From: Castanea sativa
Lineage: Eukaryota > Streptophyta > Magnoliopsida > Fagales > Fagaceae
Assembly: GCF_040712315.1 (NCBI RefSeq)
Contig: NC_134018.1
Span: 47,493,335 to 47,557,334, forward strand
DNA length: 64,000 bases
Direction: 5' to 3'
In this document: positions 47,899 through 58,407 of the stretch, piece after piece
How the letters are laid out: every line of letters begins with the position of its first letter
How positions within the stretch are numbered: position 1 is the stretch's first letter
The notes under the pieces: model-generated
The model's input: only the letters and a program-made list of their open reading frames with translations
Databases searched by the model: none
What the model was told of the DNA's origin: nothing
Program-made: the position numbers and the translations under genes

Positions 47899-48374
47899 TC
47901 TAATCACTTTTTTCTCTCTCTTCGTCTATTTTTCTTTGTTTTTGCATTACTTGAGTGTTTTGCTTTAATATTTTAAGTCAGTCTAGTTTTATGCATTACT
48001 TTGTTTTGTTTTGCATGTTTTTGGTTATTAGTTTTTCAGTTTTAGTTATTTTGTTTTAATTCAAAAATAAATAAAAAAATTTGAAAAATTCAGAAAAATA
48101 CAAAAACAGTGTGTGTTTGTGTATATCGGTTCTTGTGAACCTTAAAATGGCCTTTGAAACAGAGTTTTCTAAACTTTGTATCTCTTGTAGCTTAGATGAG
48201 CATTCCTATGCACAACTAAGCAAGTAAGTTTTGTGACTCTTTGTTTGTGATGAGTAAGGTTAAGTGATCTCTTGTACTTAACACTCATATCACTCTTTTT
48301 GACGGGAAGGACTAGAAAATCCTAAGAGAAAGGCATAAATAACCATCTCACCACTGTTACCCACCAATCATGAA

Positions 48375-48458
48375 ATGACATCTGTATGCTTCGGCATAGC
48401 AAAAGTGCAATGTCAATGACATCTGTATGCTTCGGCATAACAAAAGTGCAATGTCAAA
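48375..48458. repeat. 41-bp tandem duplication
   Basis: TGACATCTGTATGCTTCGGC and the following 21 bases occur twice in a row at about 48377 and 48418. The left arm has one copy. Confidence 0.85.
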
Positions 48459-49029
48459 AGCTTAACATAATTGGGTATTTCTTTTCTCTCATTTGTATAC
48501 CCATGCATGGTTCGCTTAATAAAAAGAAAAAATGCAAAGAAAATGAAAGCAAGAGGAACAAAATGCTTATAAATATGATTGCAAGCGTGTTTTCTAGGAG
48601 ATGTTGGAGTTATAGGATGCACTTCAAAGGTGATAGTCCCCATTAAACAGTTATGATTATGTGTGAGTTAAAGCGATTTTCTCATATCTCAAATCATCAT
48701 AACATTGAGACACTCATGCAATCTTGCGATGTTTTTCACACACAACACGCAATATTCTTTGCTACTCTTGATACATATGCAGGTACAATGTGATTTGGTC
48801 ATCACAAGGTTTACATTGGTTGATGTATGCTCACTAAACTGTCTTAACTTGTTTTTGAAATATAAAATTGGTTAGACTTGTTTAGTGTCTGTGTGTGTGT
48901 TTGGGAGCTAAATGCTTAACTCTTTGTTGGTTGAGACATGTTTTGAAAGGTTAAAATGTTGGTTGGATCATTGGTTGAGTTGCATGTTTGATTGCATTCA
49001 TATATATGTTTTTCTCCTTTTTGAAAAAC

Positions 49030-49400
49030 TATTTTTAAGCCATCTCGATACCTTCTCGACACCTCTTGATACCTGGCTTATCTGTCAAGCTCTTCAGTTG
49101 AATCTTATCGCAATCTCGATAGCTTCTCGATCGATCGAAAAACCTCCTAACCTCTCGATAGCTTCTCGATCGATCAAGAAACCTCCTGACCTCTCGATAG
49201 CTTCTGGATCAATCAAGAAACATCCTGACCTCTCAATAGCTTCTCGACACCTTGTGGATCGATCGAGCTTCTGTTGTGTGTCTGATGTTTGGTTCCTCGA
49301 CACTTCCTCGACAGCTAAATCTGTCGACGTACTTTTTCTCGACACCTATCTCGATACCTCTCGACACCTTCATGTGTCGAGATTTACTGAGGCTCTGTAT
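49030..49400 (+). repeat. TCGA-rich leader with 39-bp array
   Basis: TCTCGATAGCTTCTCGATCG-like units start at 49114, 49153, 49192 and 49231, a 39-bp period. Around them lie many CTCGACAC/CTCGATAC words. The array translates as repeated IASRSI words in one frame, but this is the repeat and not a protein. It sits upstream of the envelope-like ORF. Confidence 0.85.
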
Positions 49401-49940
49401 ATAGGTTCTGTGAGATCCGGTCTTCTTTTCTCTCGACCTCTCTCTCTCGATAGATTTGACTTCTCACCTCCTTTTTTCACTTTCTCTCACTTAAACTCTT
49501 TCCTTAAGGTTTCTTCAAGCTTTTTCAAGATTTTCTTCTCTTGGTAAGCTTCTTATCCTTCATTCTACATACATTTCATGTTTTGAAACCTAGGTTTTTA
49601 TTCTTTTTGAAAATTTTTGGGGTTTTTCAAAATTGTTGAGTTTTTGTGAAAATTTGGGATGGGTTTTGCCTAAATGAGTTTCAAATCTCATACATTGCAT
49701 TTCATCAGCATAATAACTGTATTATCATGCATTTAGATGTGTGCAAATTAATTGTGTGTTGGTAGGATTGGATTGGGCGGAGCCTATGATGTCTTTTATA
49801 TGGCATGTCACATGTTCATACATTTTTCATGCATACATTCTTTCCTTTCAATATACTTGCTATATTTGAACTGTGTTGGAACTTTTCTGAGTGTTTCTTT
49901 CTTCCCTCTCTCTCTCTCTCTAGTTTACGTTAGTGCGTCA

Positions 49941-51122
49941 ATGGTACCAAAACGTAAGTCTACTCCGGTCCAGAACCTTATGCGTTCTAGGGCCTCTTCG
50001 TCTTCTGATCTTACTCCCTCCTCTGTCAGGTTCCGTGATGAGAAAGCCCAAAAGAACTTCTAGGAGAACTTTTCTAAACAAGGTGTTCATTCGGAACACC
50101 AAGTTGTCTTGTCGAATTTTGTCGACACTGACCTTTCTGATGTCATTCACAAACGGGAATGGGAGTCACTGTATGACGTCCCTGTCACATGCCCTTCCGT
50201 GCTCATTTAAGAATTTTACTCCAACATGCATGGAACTGATACTTCAGTACCTCTTTTTCACACTCGCGTTCGAGGTACGCGTATAGTATTCACACCGGAG
50301 TTGGTATCCGATGTGCTTCATGTTCCGAGGGTTGCGCATCCTGACTACCCCGGTTGTGAGCGTCTACGGATTGTGTCCAAAGAGAAGATAATCTCTCCCT
50401 TTTGTGAGCGCCCAGCTGATTGGGGTGAGCATCAGTCTACATCATGTCGACCTTTTGCTAAAGGACCTAGGTTCTTAAACATGGTCATGACGTTTGTGTT
50501 GTATTCTCTCTCTCACTACAACTCTATCACAGAGCCTCGTGCTCGATTTTTGTTGTCCCTTCTTGAGGATCTTTCCATTGATTTTCCTTCACATTTTATC
50601 CTCTCTATCATAGATGTTTATAGGGATACATCTACCCGTGATAAGCTCATCTTTCCTTCTGCTATCACGCGGATCTTACGTCATTTTTTTGTTCCTTTTC
50701 CCTCTTTTGACCACTTCACCTTTATGTGTGCCATTGACTACACTATCGTTAAACAGAGCGAGGCCCAGTTTCGTACTAGGCGATCCGATTCGACAACTCC
50801 TCCCACTCCTTCGGCACCTTCTACCTCCACTCCCTCTTCTTCTACAGGAGGTGTGACTTTAGATGCAATCATGGCGCAGCTTCAGCACATGGATGCTCGT
50901 CTTGATACACTTTCTACGAAGTTATATCAGGTGAACACTCGTGTTGGCCGCATTGCTAGACGGCAAGCTCGCCTTGGTGGTTTTGTGGAGTCTCCCTCTC
51001 CTCCTCCCAAGTCATCCGAGACACCTATGGTTCCGACGATGATGATGATAGGGATGGAGATGCTAGCTCTTCCAGTTCTAACGAGATATCTACTTGACAC
51101 TCTTACCCTTTGTCACTCATGA
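49941..51122 (+). pseudogene. Envelope-like ORF (putative plant transposon protein), right arm
   Basis: The ATG at 49941 (MVPKRKSTPVQNLM) is preceded by a CT-rich leader. One frame continues for about 1.07 kb with stops at 50061-50063 and about 50209. It carries VFTPELVSDVLHVPRV, RPFAKGPRFLNMVMTFVLYS, DFPSHFILSIIDVY and MDARLDTLSTKLYQVNTRV. A one-base shift near 51010 moves the acidic tail (GSDDDDDRDGDASSSS ... EIST, stop 51095-51097) out of frame. The longest clean piece is 50226-51122. The domain is widespread in plant retroelements and its role is unknown. The only hydrophobic stretch is a short one in the middle, so membrane fusion activity is not supported. Confidence 0.82.
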
Positions 51123-51254
51123 CAAAAAGGGGGAGTAGTTTTGGATATGAGAGTAGTCACTCTTAGGGGGAGAGTTAGGTGATTTTTGTTAGGGAGAGAG
51201 TTTGTTTTTTAGGGATGTAGTAAGGATTACATGTATTTTTTTTCTTTTCTCTCT

Positions 51255-52090
51255 TGTTAGAAATAAATTGTTCTTTTCTCTCTTGTTAGAAATACATGTA
51301 GTTTTCGTGAGTGTCTCATGGGTAAGGCATTCCCGCAAAGTACTTGTGAAACTTTCTGTTTGGCAAAAAGTTGTATTTTGCTTTACCAAGTCTTTACCCA
51401 CACTATATATACCCTCATTACCCACAAATTGTAATGAGTGCTTTTCAGAGAGAAAACCATAGAAAATACATTTGAGAGTTAGAGATTGTTATACCCACAA
51501 TCATTTACACATTTTCTTGTGGTTTTCCTTAACTCCTACCTCTCCATCTCTATATCCTTGAGAGGTTGATAGCTCAAACACTTATCACACCAATTCTAAG
51601 TGTCAAGTGAGATTTTGCTATTAGGAAGCATTGGAAGAAGTCATTTATTGGCAGATGCAATCGAGTTGAATTGCAAGATCCGAAGAGTTAGAGAAGATAA
51701 GGTTCCAAGAAGCCAGTTGGTAGCAAGAGCTTGGAGGGCTCAAGTACATTGGGTGGACTAGGCTTGGAGGGTCTTTTGTTATTCATGTACTCCAACTTTA
51801 TTCTCTAGTCGATCGATTTCGACTTGGAGGGTCGCAGAGAGGTTTTTCGCCGAGTTCTTTAGTTTCCTCTTCGATAATACGTCTCAGTATTATTTTGTGT
51901 TTGCATTTCTCTTCCCTACTCTTTAAGCTTTTCTTTTATTGTTGATATTTGATGAATATGGCTTAGGGTAGTGTTTACGGTTGTTTGCGCTTTATTACTC
52001 TTGTTCTGCACAAGCTATCTAGCTATAATTTTAATTTGAAAGTCTAAACAAGCTCTTGTATATTTACACAAATCCGAGCTTTCAGATGTC
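51255..52090 (+). mobile_element. Copia-type LTR fragment of another family
   Basis: A promoter-like block with CTATATATACC (about 51402) is followed by a GC-richer stretch with GCTTGGAGGG repeats (51730-51830) and GAGGTTTTTCGCCGAG, and ends near TATTTACACA at about 52070. This is the usual look of a plant Copia U3-R-U5 region. Ends and TSD could not be fixed. It adjoins intron 2 sequence of CASP-like D from about 52125. Confidence 0.5.
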
Positions 52091-52124
52091 ATCACTCATC
52101 ACAACTCACAAGGCAGTAAATTTA

Positions 52125-52503
52125 AGTTGAAATTCTGCCCAAATTAACACCTTGCAAGGTTCAAGGCCATTCCAAGCCCAAGCTCCAATTCGAACCAGCC
52201 CATAATTAAAAACGCTATGCAATTCAACCAGAATGTATTCTAGCATAAAGCAACCGAAAGTTTACATTGTTTTCTTGAAAATGGGTCGAAATTCCACTGA
52301 TCCTAGTTATCATGTTTTGGACTTGCTAAGTCAAAAAATATATAATTTTCTTTTTGGGCCAAACAAAAAAACATATATCATTACTTTTTCAAAAATCGTT
52401 CGTCTATTCAGCCAATAATAGGCCCTAGAGAAACTATATGATTGCCATAACAAGATTGAAAAAGAAAACTGCGGAAATTAACATCATTTAACACACAAAA
52501 GAA
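52125..52503 (-). other. CASP-like D intron 2 sequence
   Basis: Aligns with intron 2 of gene B (31440-31740), for example ACGCTATGCAATTCAACC and the AGCCAATAATA words. It shows that the retroelement complex to the left landed in, or recombined into, this intron. Confidence 0.65.
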
Positions 52504-52970
52504 TCAAGGAAGATGGATGAAGGGTTAAACTAGATTTATAGGTTGGGCTAACAACATTGAAGCTGAGCTGTGGACATTAAGGGATGGCCTAATCTTATAC
52601 TTCCATTTACTAGTCCAAGCTGTTGAAATTGTGCTTGATACTAAATCTGTGATCTACCTTCTGTCAAACAATGAGGTATCTTTGGCTAACTATGCACCTA
52701 TTATTGATGACTGCAAGAACTTGTTGAACCAGCTGCTCCTCTGGAAAATTCAACACTGCTACAGGGAGGCGAATGCTTGTGCTAATGCTATGGACAAGAA
52801 AGTTGTTTCCCTTCAACAAGAATTTTGTATTCTAGACTCTCCGCCTGTAGAGTTGTCTTACCTTTTAATGCACAACCTCTCTGGTCTTTTTTGTATTAGA
52901 CTATGTAACACCTCTGCCCCTGTGGCTAACTCTTAGTTTCTAATATATATCCTTTTAACCAAAAAAAAAA
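52504..52970 (+). mobile_element. 5'-truncated LINE tail in CASP-like D intron 2
   Basis: The plus strand encodes an RNase H end (NNIEAELWTLRDGLIL, LDTKSVIYLLSNN, IQHCYREANACANAM) to a stop at 52934-52936, then a short 3' UTR and a poly-A tail (52961-52970). CASP-like intron sequence continues on both sides and matches gene B. Confidence 0.85.
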
Positions 52971-53053
52971 ATTATTAATATTATATGATAATTATACCTC
53001 ATCACATTTAGCAACAAGGAAAAAAAGAAGAAGAAGAAGAAGAAGAAGTTTAC

Positions 53054-53560
53054 CTTATCACCATAGAAATCAAGTAGAACGCTGCCATCCCCGCTTGTTA
53101 AGTGATTTCCCATTATAATGTGAAAAATTGAGAATACAATTTGCAAGAGGGTGTATGCGAATCCAATGACATTCGTAGCAAGCATATACCTGCAGCAATA
53201 TAAAAATAAAGAAAAAGTGTAGTATTTCCAGTCTCAGCCACAAGAACAGCAACCACATTTTATTCCTAAGATTTTAGGTCGTTTATGATTTTAGGTGTTT
53301 TATCATTTTTTACTATTTTACTCTATGTGAAGTTATACTCTTTATGAATGAATTCAATACCAAAAAAAAATCAGCACTTACCTGTAGGCATAAACATTAT
53401 CAAAGTGTACTTTGAAGGTTACTGTGGATATTAGAATTTCGATATGTGCTGTTGCTGTATCAGTGGTAAGGACTATGAGTGATATTAATAGGAGAACAAA
53501 ATTGAAGACTTTCAATGAAAGAGTGACAATCAGCGAAGCTGAGGACATTGGTGACGCCAT
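53054..53560 (-). pseudogene. CASP-like locus D, exon 3 missing
   Basis: Exon 1 (53382-53560, 179 bp) reads MASPMSSASLIVTLSLKVFN and so on, four codons longer than B before the donor CAG/GTAAGTG. Exon 2 (53054-53189, 136 bp) reads YMLATNVIGFAYTLLQIVF to DFYGDK with donor GTAAAC. Both are open and correctly phased. Exon 3 should lie to the left, but intron 2 holds a LINE tail and then the Sirevirus inverted pair, and no exon 3 was found back to 37750. Only about 105 codons (two of four spans) remain. A recently killed gene is more likely than an ancient one, since the exons are clean. Confidence 0.85.
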
Positions 53561-54424
53561 CCTCGACCAAAATCCACACCCAAAATGCCCTATATGCTGG
53601 ACTGGATTTGCACATTAGCTCTCAATTTATATTTCATAACCCCAACTCAAGAAGCTTGGCCACTACTGACTTTGGCCTCAGCACCAAGAAAGCGGCCAAT
53701 TAAGTACAAAGAATTTTTTATTTTTACTGAACAGGATTTTTTTTTTTTTTTTTTTTATTATTGCAAGAGACAGAATTGAAGCCATTAAGCTAGCTTTTGG
53801 AGGAGTTAAAAAGAATTCTCAAATTAAATTTTCAAACAAACTTTCGGTGAGATGATTTTACTGATTTTATCTCATACAAATTTTATAATAAATCTTATGA
53901 TGGAATACTTTTGAAGGAGGCTCTTTCACACAACAAACTAATAGTAGACTTTCTGCTATCACATGTCACAACAAACTAGTAACATATCGTATTATCTTAA
54001 CAAATTAATATTAAAACTTTCACCATCACAAGTCACAACATGCTATACTAATGCAATTAATCTCAAACCAAGTTCGTTATCTATACATATCAATCATGAT
54101 GATTTGTCAATTTGACAAACAATCTCACAACTGCTAAACGAATTAGATTTTAATCCGAATGTGAACTCTTATGTGAAACGTAGGTTACTTCGATGTATGC
54201 TGGAATGAGATATTGTGTAATCAATACCTCAGTACGTTGGATAATCTCATATATATAAAGTGTTAAGAACAATATTCTTGGTGGCTACATGGCTTAGGTT
54301 TGTGCAAACAAAGAAGAGTCCACACTCTTGGCCTATCTTATAGTCTTTGAGGTGAAGATCAGGTGGTACAATCAAAAAATTGGTAAAGCTTTTCTTGTTT
54401 TTCAAGTTAGGTGCACCAAGGGTA

Positions 54425-54455
<31 letters not shown>

Positions 54456-55390
54456 ACAATTTTTAGATTCATGCTTATTTGTGAATATTAAATATATGAA
54501 GTAGATCATAGATTTGTTTTCATTGCATATTGCATGCATGTGATATGATATATTTGATATCCAGACTCTCATATTGGATATTACCACCTTCATAGTTTAG
54601 GTAATTTACTGTCCTTAAAGTGGGTTGACAGAGAGGGGTGGATCAAAAGTGAAGGGGGTGATTTGACAAAGGTTGTAGGCTGTGGCAATGGTATTAATTT
54701 GGGAAAGGAGAAGGGCGTGGTGGTATGGTGGGTAGTGTAGAGAGCCTGGGGTGTTCTATTGTCTTACACCGTTTGGTGTAAAAAATGCGTGTTAAACATA
54801 GAATAGTTTTGGTTTAACAAATATTTTTATTTGGACCAAAAACCCAAAAAAATAAAACGGGTTCCCGAGATTTTTTATATCAAAACAAACACAACCTAAA
54901 AATAGACACTATTATTACCTACAAGATTTTAGGTTGTTTGAAAATTACGTATGTTACAAAAGTGTTTATACACTCAATCACAAAATCTCTCTAGAGCTTT
55001 CTCAAACTAATTCAAAGTCTCTTCTCATTAAGGATTTTGGGCCAAAACCACAAAATCCCTTAAGAGTAGAGCATATATACAGTGCTCCAACATTTATTCC
55101 TTATTAGAAAAGACAGCTTCCAAAGCAAATCAGAATGTGAAATTTGAATTAAACTCTAAATGAGTAAGAATTTGAGTCAAACTTAAACATTAAGTTGTAT
55201 GACTTACATTCATGCATAAAATCTCAATACGGTTCTTAAAAACACATTAGTGAAGAGTCGAAAAATCGTTTATTAAACCATCTATGAATAAAAATAAAAT
55301 AAACGAATTATAGGGCTAGCTGATGTGGTAAAGCATGGCTCTAATACCAACTAATACAACTTAGGCTTATAGAAGCAGAATATGTAACAT
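53561..55390. other. Intergenic region between CASP-like D and E
   Basis: It includes the D promoter remnant (TATAAAT-type box on the minus strand near 53622-53632), poly-T near 53738-53756 and a (CT)n microsatellite at 54427-54455. No gene or element end was recognised. Confidence 0.55.
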
Positions 55391-55520
55391 ACAATAACAA
55401 CAATTATTCCACAAAATCTAAGTTCTACAAGAAAACTAGGCTAGCTAGTAAGCAAAATAATAGAGAAAACCTCACAAAAGAAACTTTTATTAATAACAAC
55501 TTAATTAATCAACCCCGCCT
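55391..55520 (-). repeat. Conserved 3' flank of the CASP-like unit
   Basis: The phrases ACAAAATCTAAGTTCTACAAG, ACTAGGCTAG and TTTTATTAATAACAACTTAAT match 23100-23215 and 34590-34690. This marks a shared duplication edge. Confidence 0.7.
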
Positions 55521-56051
55521 TTACATCGAATAAATTTTCTTTGACAATGCATGGGAAGAGAGAATTGACAATATCGCCGTGCATACAAATGCAGGGAGAA
55601 GGAGATTAGCTGCTGCAAATCCCTTACTTAAGTAATTTTTGAAACTGTTGTAACTATCTACATCGTTGTTCATAACAATTAAGCGTGCCTTTAACTCTCT
55701 GCTAGCACCAATTCCTGCTGCTGCTGCACTGAGTAATATGTATGATATAGCCTGCCAAGGCGATTCAATGTCAAACTCTAAAATTAAAAATATAACAAAC
55801 TTGTTACAAGGTTTTTTTTTTTTTTTTTTGCTAAAATAGTTTTTTTTTATTATAAGTAATGTTACAAGCACAAACTAATTTATAATATTTTTACAAACTG
55901 CTAATGTGACTTTAGTAATTTTCAAATAATTATTGGTAAACATAAATGTGATGTTAGTAGTGGACCCATATTAAAACTAATAAGAATTTGTTATATCAAT
56001 AGCTTATAAAAATATTATAAAATAATTTATGACTGTAGTATTACTCTATTA

Positions 56052-56082
<31 letters not shown>

Positions 56083-57073
56083 ACCATGAGTGGCCTTATA
56101 AATGGTGACTCTTCTAAAGTTTAGTACTAAACTACTAATAGCAGGAGATACTTTCAAATTGGTATAGAAGAAAACTTTATCCTTTGATCAAAGGATAAGT
56201 TATGATGTTTCCTTTTTCTCTTTTGCAAATGTGAAACTTGAAATGCGTAACGCCAACTTTTAAAAAAAAAAAAAAATTTAAATGGAAGCTATTTAAACAC
56301 AAAATAAGCCTAAAAAACCCAAATATTTCATGCCAAAATGAAATTAGTACGATAACAATATGATGATTGTACCTTGTCACCATAAAATTCAAATACAATG
56401 TATTTATCGCTCTTCATTATGATTTGGAAGATTACAAATACAATTGTTTGCAAGACGGTATATCCAATGCCAACGATGATTGCACCAAACATGTAGCTGC
56501 AATTTAACATGAAAATTTAAATTGTTAATTTTTTTTCAGTAACCATTCATATTTTTTCATTAGAATGAATATTTCAATACCGGCTATTTTTAGAATGAAT
56601 ATATATATTTAATAGTTACAATAATAAACAATGAGGATATGAATCTTGTTTTTCCTAATAAATAAGAGCAAGTTGTAACATTTATAAGTTATAACACTCT
56701 TGGGTTCCAGCTAGCTTAACTGGTAAGTTCTTTGATGGTTGAATAAGAGATCTCAGGAACGGACGCCATAGGTTGAAACTCTCTCAAAAAACAAATTATA
56801 ACACTCTTAGTTATATAATTCTAATACCAAGTAAATTTACCAAAGTCTTCTTCACATTGTTTTTTATTTATTTATTCATCGCATAATTTTAAACAATTTC
56901 AAATTATCAATTTGAATTCTAATAATACGCCTTTTTAATATCACTATTATGGTATCCTATAAATTTATGATGGATCAAAGCTTAATATAATAGAACTATG
57001 GGATCCAAAAGTTCCACTCCTTGACGGAAATATATATGTAATTTAAAGTTATGTTAAAAAATTTTAAAATTTA

Positions 57074-57114
<41 letters not shown>

Positions 57115-57706
57115 AGAAGCTAGTTTAGCTAAGGATTTGGCTTGAGTTGCAGGAGTGGAGGTGAGCTTAATAACATTTATTGCAGCTGGTATAGTCTTTT
57201 TCGTTTAAGAGTGAAAGAGATACCCCTTGAGACCTTGACCAAAATAATTCCAGGATGAAATACTTTCATTTTTTTTCTTTTTTTTGAGAAAGTGAATACT
57301 TTCAATTAAGTGTATGTCGTTATTATTAAAAAATGAACAAAATTAAATAAATTAAATGACATCTTTACATGATAGGATCGATATATTATCATTAAAAGCA
57401 AATGGTAGAGTATAAAACAAAAGTAATAATAATAATTACTGTAAAATTAAACTAAATTAATAATGGACCATGGTAAAGAAAATAGCTAAAGATAATTCTG
57501 CATAAATACTAGTGCAGTAATGGTGGTGTAAATGAATTCTCCAGTGCTTACCTGTAGGTTCCCAGAACATCGAAGTAATACTTTTCGCCAGCTTCATAAT
57601 AGGTATTACCGTTGTTAATAAGGATTACGAATGATAGTACTAGGAAAACTAAGGATATGCCCCTCAACGAAAAAATAGCAATTATATGAGATTTTGGTAG
57701 TGCCAT
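55521..57706 (-). CDS. CASP-like membrane protein E (three exons, intact)
   Basis: Exons are 57552-57706, 56373-56496 and 55521-55751 (155, 124 and 231 bp), giving 169 residues. Sites are CAG/GTAAGC, TTGCAG/C, AAG/GTACAA and GGCAG/G, in phases 2 and 0. It starts MALPKSHIIAIFSLRGIS and follows gene C closely through YMFGAIIVGIGYTVLQTIVF and FAAANLLLPAFVCTAILSIL. Four membrane spans are expected, as in other CASP-like proteins. The shared stop after PKKV is lost here (GTT TAG became ATT TAT), so the C-terminus is SKKIYSM. Intron 1 holds a SINE. A TATA-like box at 57863-57869 is about 157 bp from the start because a simple-repeat block (57727-57818) sits between. The specific role is unknown. 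Confidence 0.9.
56044..56083. repeat. (ATT)n microsatellite in intron 2 of CASP-like E
   Basis: About twelve ATT units. Confidence 0.9.
56702..56795 (+). mobile_element. tRNA-derived SINE in intron 1 of CASP-like E
   Basis: Bounded by perfect 13-bp duplications TTATAACACTCTT (56689-56701 and 56796-56808). It has a box A-like TAGCTTAACTGG at 56712 and an A-rich end. The middle (box B region) is shortened compared with the copy at 60701. The sequence GGTTGAATAAGAGATCT is shared by both. Confidence 0.83.
57078..57112. repeat. Poly-A tract
   Basis: About 34 consecutive A in intron 1 of gene E. Confidence 0.9.
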
Positions 57707-57862
57707 CTTCGGCTAATCAAAGTTGTTCTTCTATCGTATGAGTGTATTCTCTTATCTCATTCTCATTCTCATTCTCCTATATGTGTGTGTGTTTATCAAA
57801 TAAATAAATAAAAAAAGCTGTTCTTCTATGCTATGAAATTGGGACCAAAATATAGTTCTCAT

Positions 57863-57869
57863 ATTTATA
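57863..57869 (-). promoter_or_regulatory. TATA box of CASP-like E
   Basis: TATAAAT on the minus strand in a block that aligns with the gene C promoter. Confidence 0.5.
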
Positions 57870-58407
57870 TAGGAGTTTATGGTTGTCCTGCACCCACCTC
57901 CCCCCTCGATCTTTAAGTGTAATTCACAGTGATCACTAGGTCAAACTCGACGAGTCCCCTACAATTGTACAAACCAATGAAAAAGACAATTATTTTTAGT
58001 CTAAAGCCGGCATTTGATAACAACTCGAAAAAATAATTCCCCCACTTGGTTTCTGCCTTCGTTAGCCCTTTTTTTTTTTTTTTACTATAGAAAATTCAGT
58101 TATCTTGCACGAATCTCTTTCGACTGTTTCAAATGCCTGGGCTCAGTTTAGTTTTCTTCTTGTGAGCCGAAATGGTTTGACTTTATTAAAAAAGAAAAGG
58201 AGTTTGAATTGGACTTATTAATTTGTTGAAACAAGTGAATTTCTACCAAAATCATGGCTATGACTAGATCATGAATTAATGAGTCTATGAATTCTCAAAA
58301 ATCAAATAGATTCTCAAAAAAAGAAGGGAGAATTCTAAAAAAGAGTGACTTATAGTTGCATGATTGTTACAATTAGTCATTTTTATTCTTTTTCTTTTTT
58401 AAAAAAG

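Larger units (their letters stand above)
47576..51250 (+). mobile_element. Sirevirus-like Copia, right arm of inverted pair (gag to internal PPT, no pol)
   Basis: A plus-strand copy of the same internal region, joined head to head with the left arm. It begins mid-gag (KNPRTKK), runs through the zinc knuckle, a spacer and a longer envelope-like ORF, and keeps the internal purine tract AAAAAGGGGGA at 51124-51134. Homology with the left arm fades near 51240, before the LTR. Its own LTR is missing and a different Copia LTR follows. Confidence 0.83.

Noticed and set aside
48912..49547. Open frame of 211 codons on the plus strand
   Set aside because: It reads through the 39-bp TCGA-rich array (repeated IASRSI words) and LTR-like leader. 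The length comes from the repeat and there is no family resemblance.
43837..51097. A true viral envelope gene
   Set aside because: The ORFs are called envelope-like by tradition only. No convincing signal peptide, cleavage site or membrane anchor is visible, and both copies are broken. The domain matches the plant transposon protein type.
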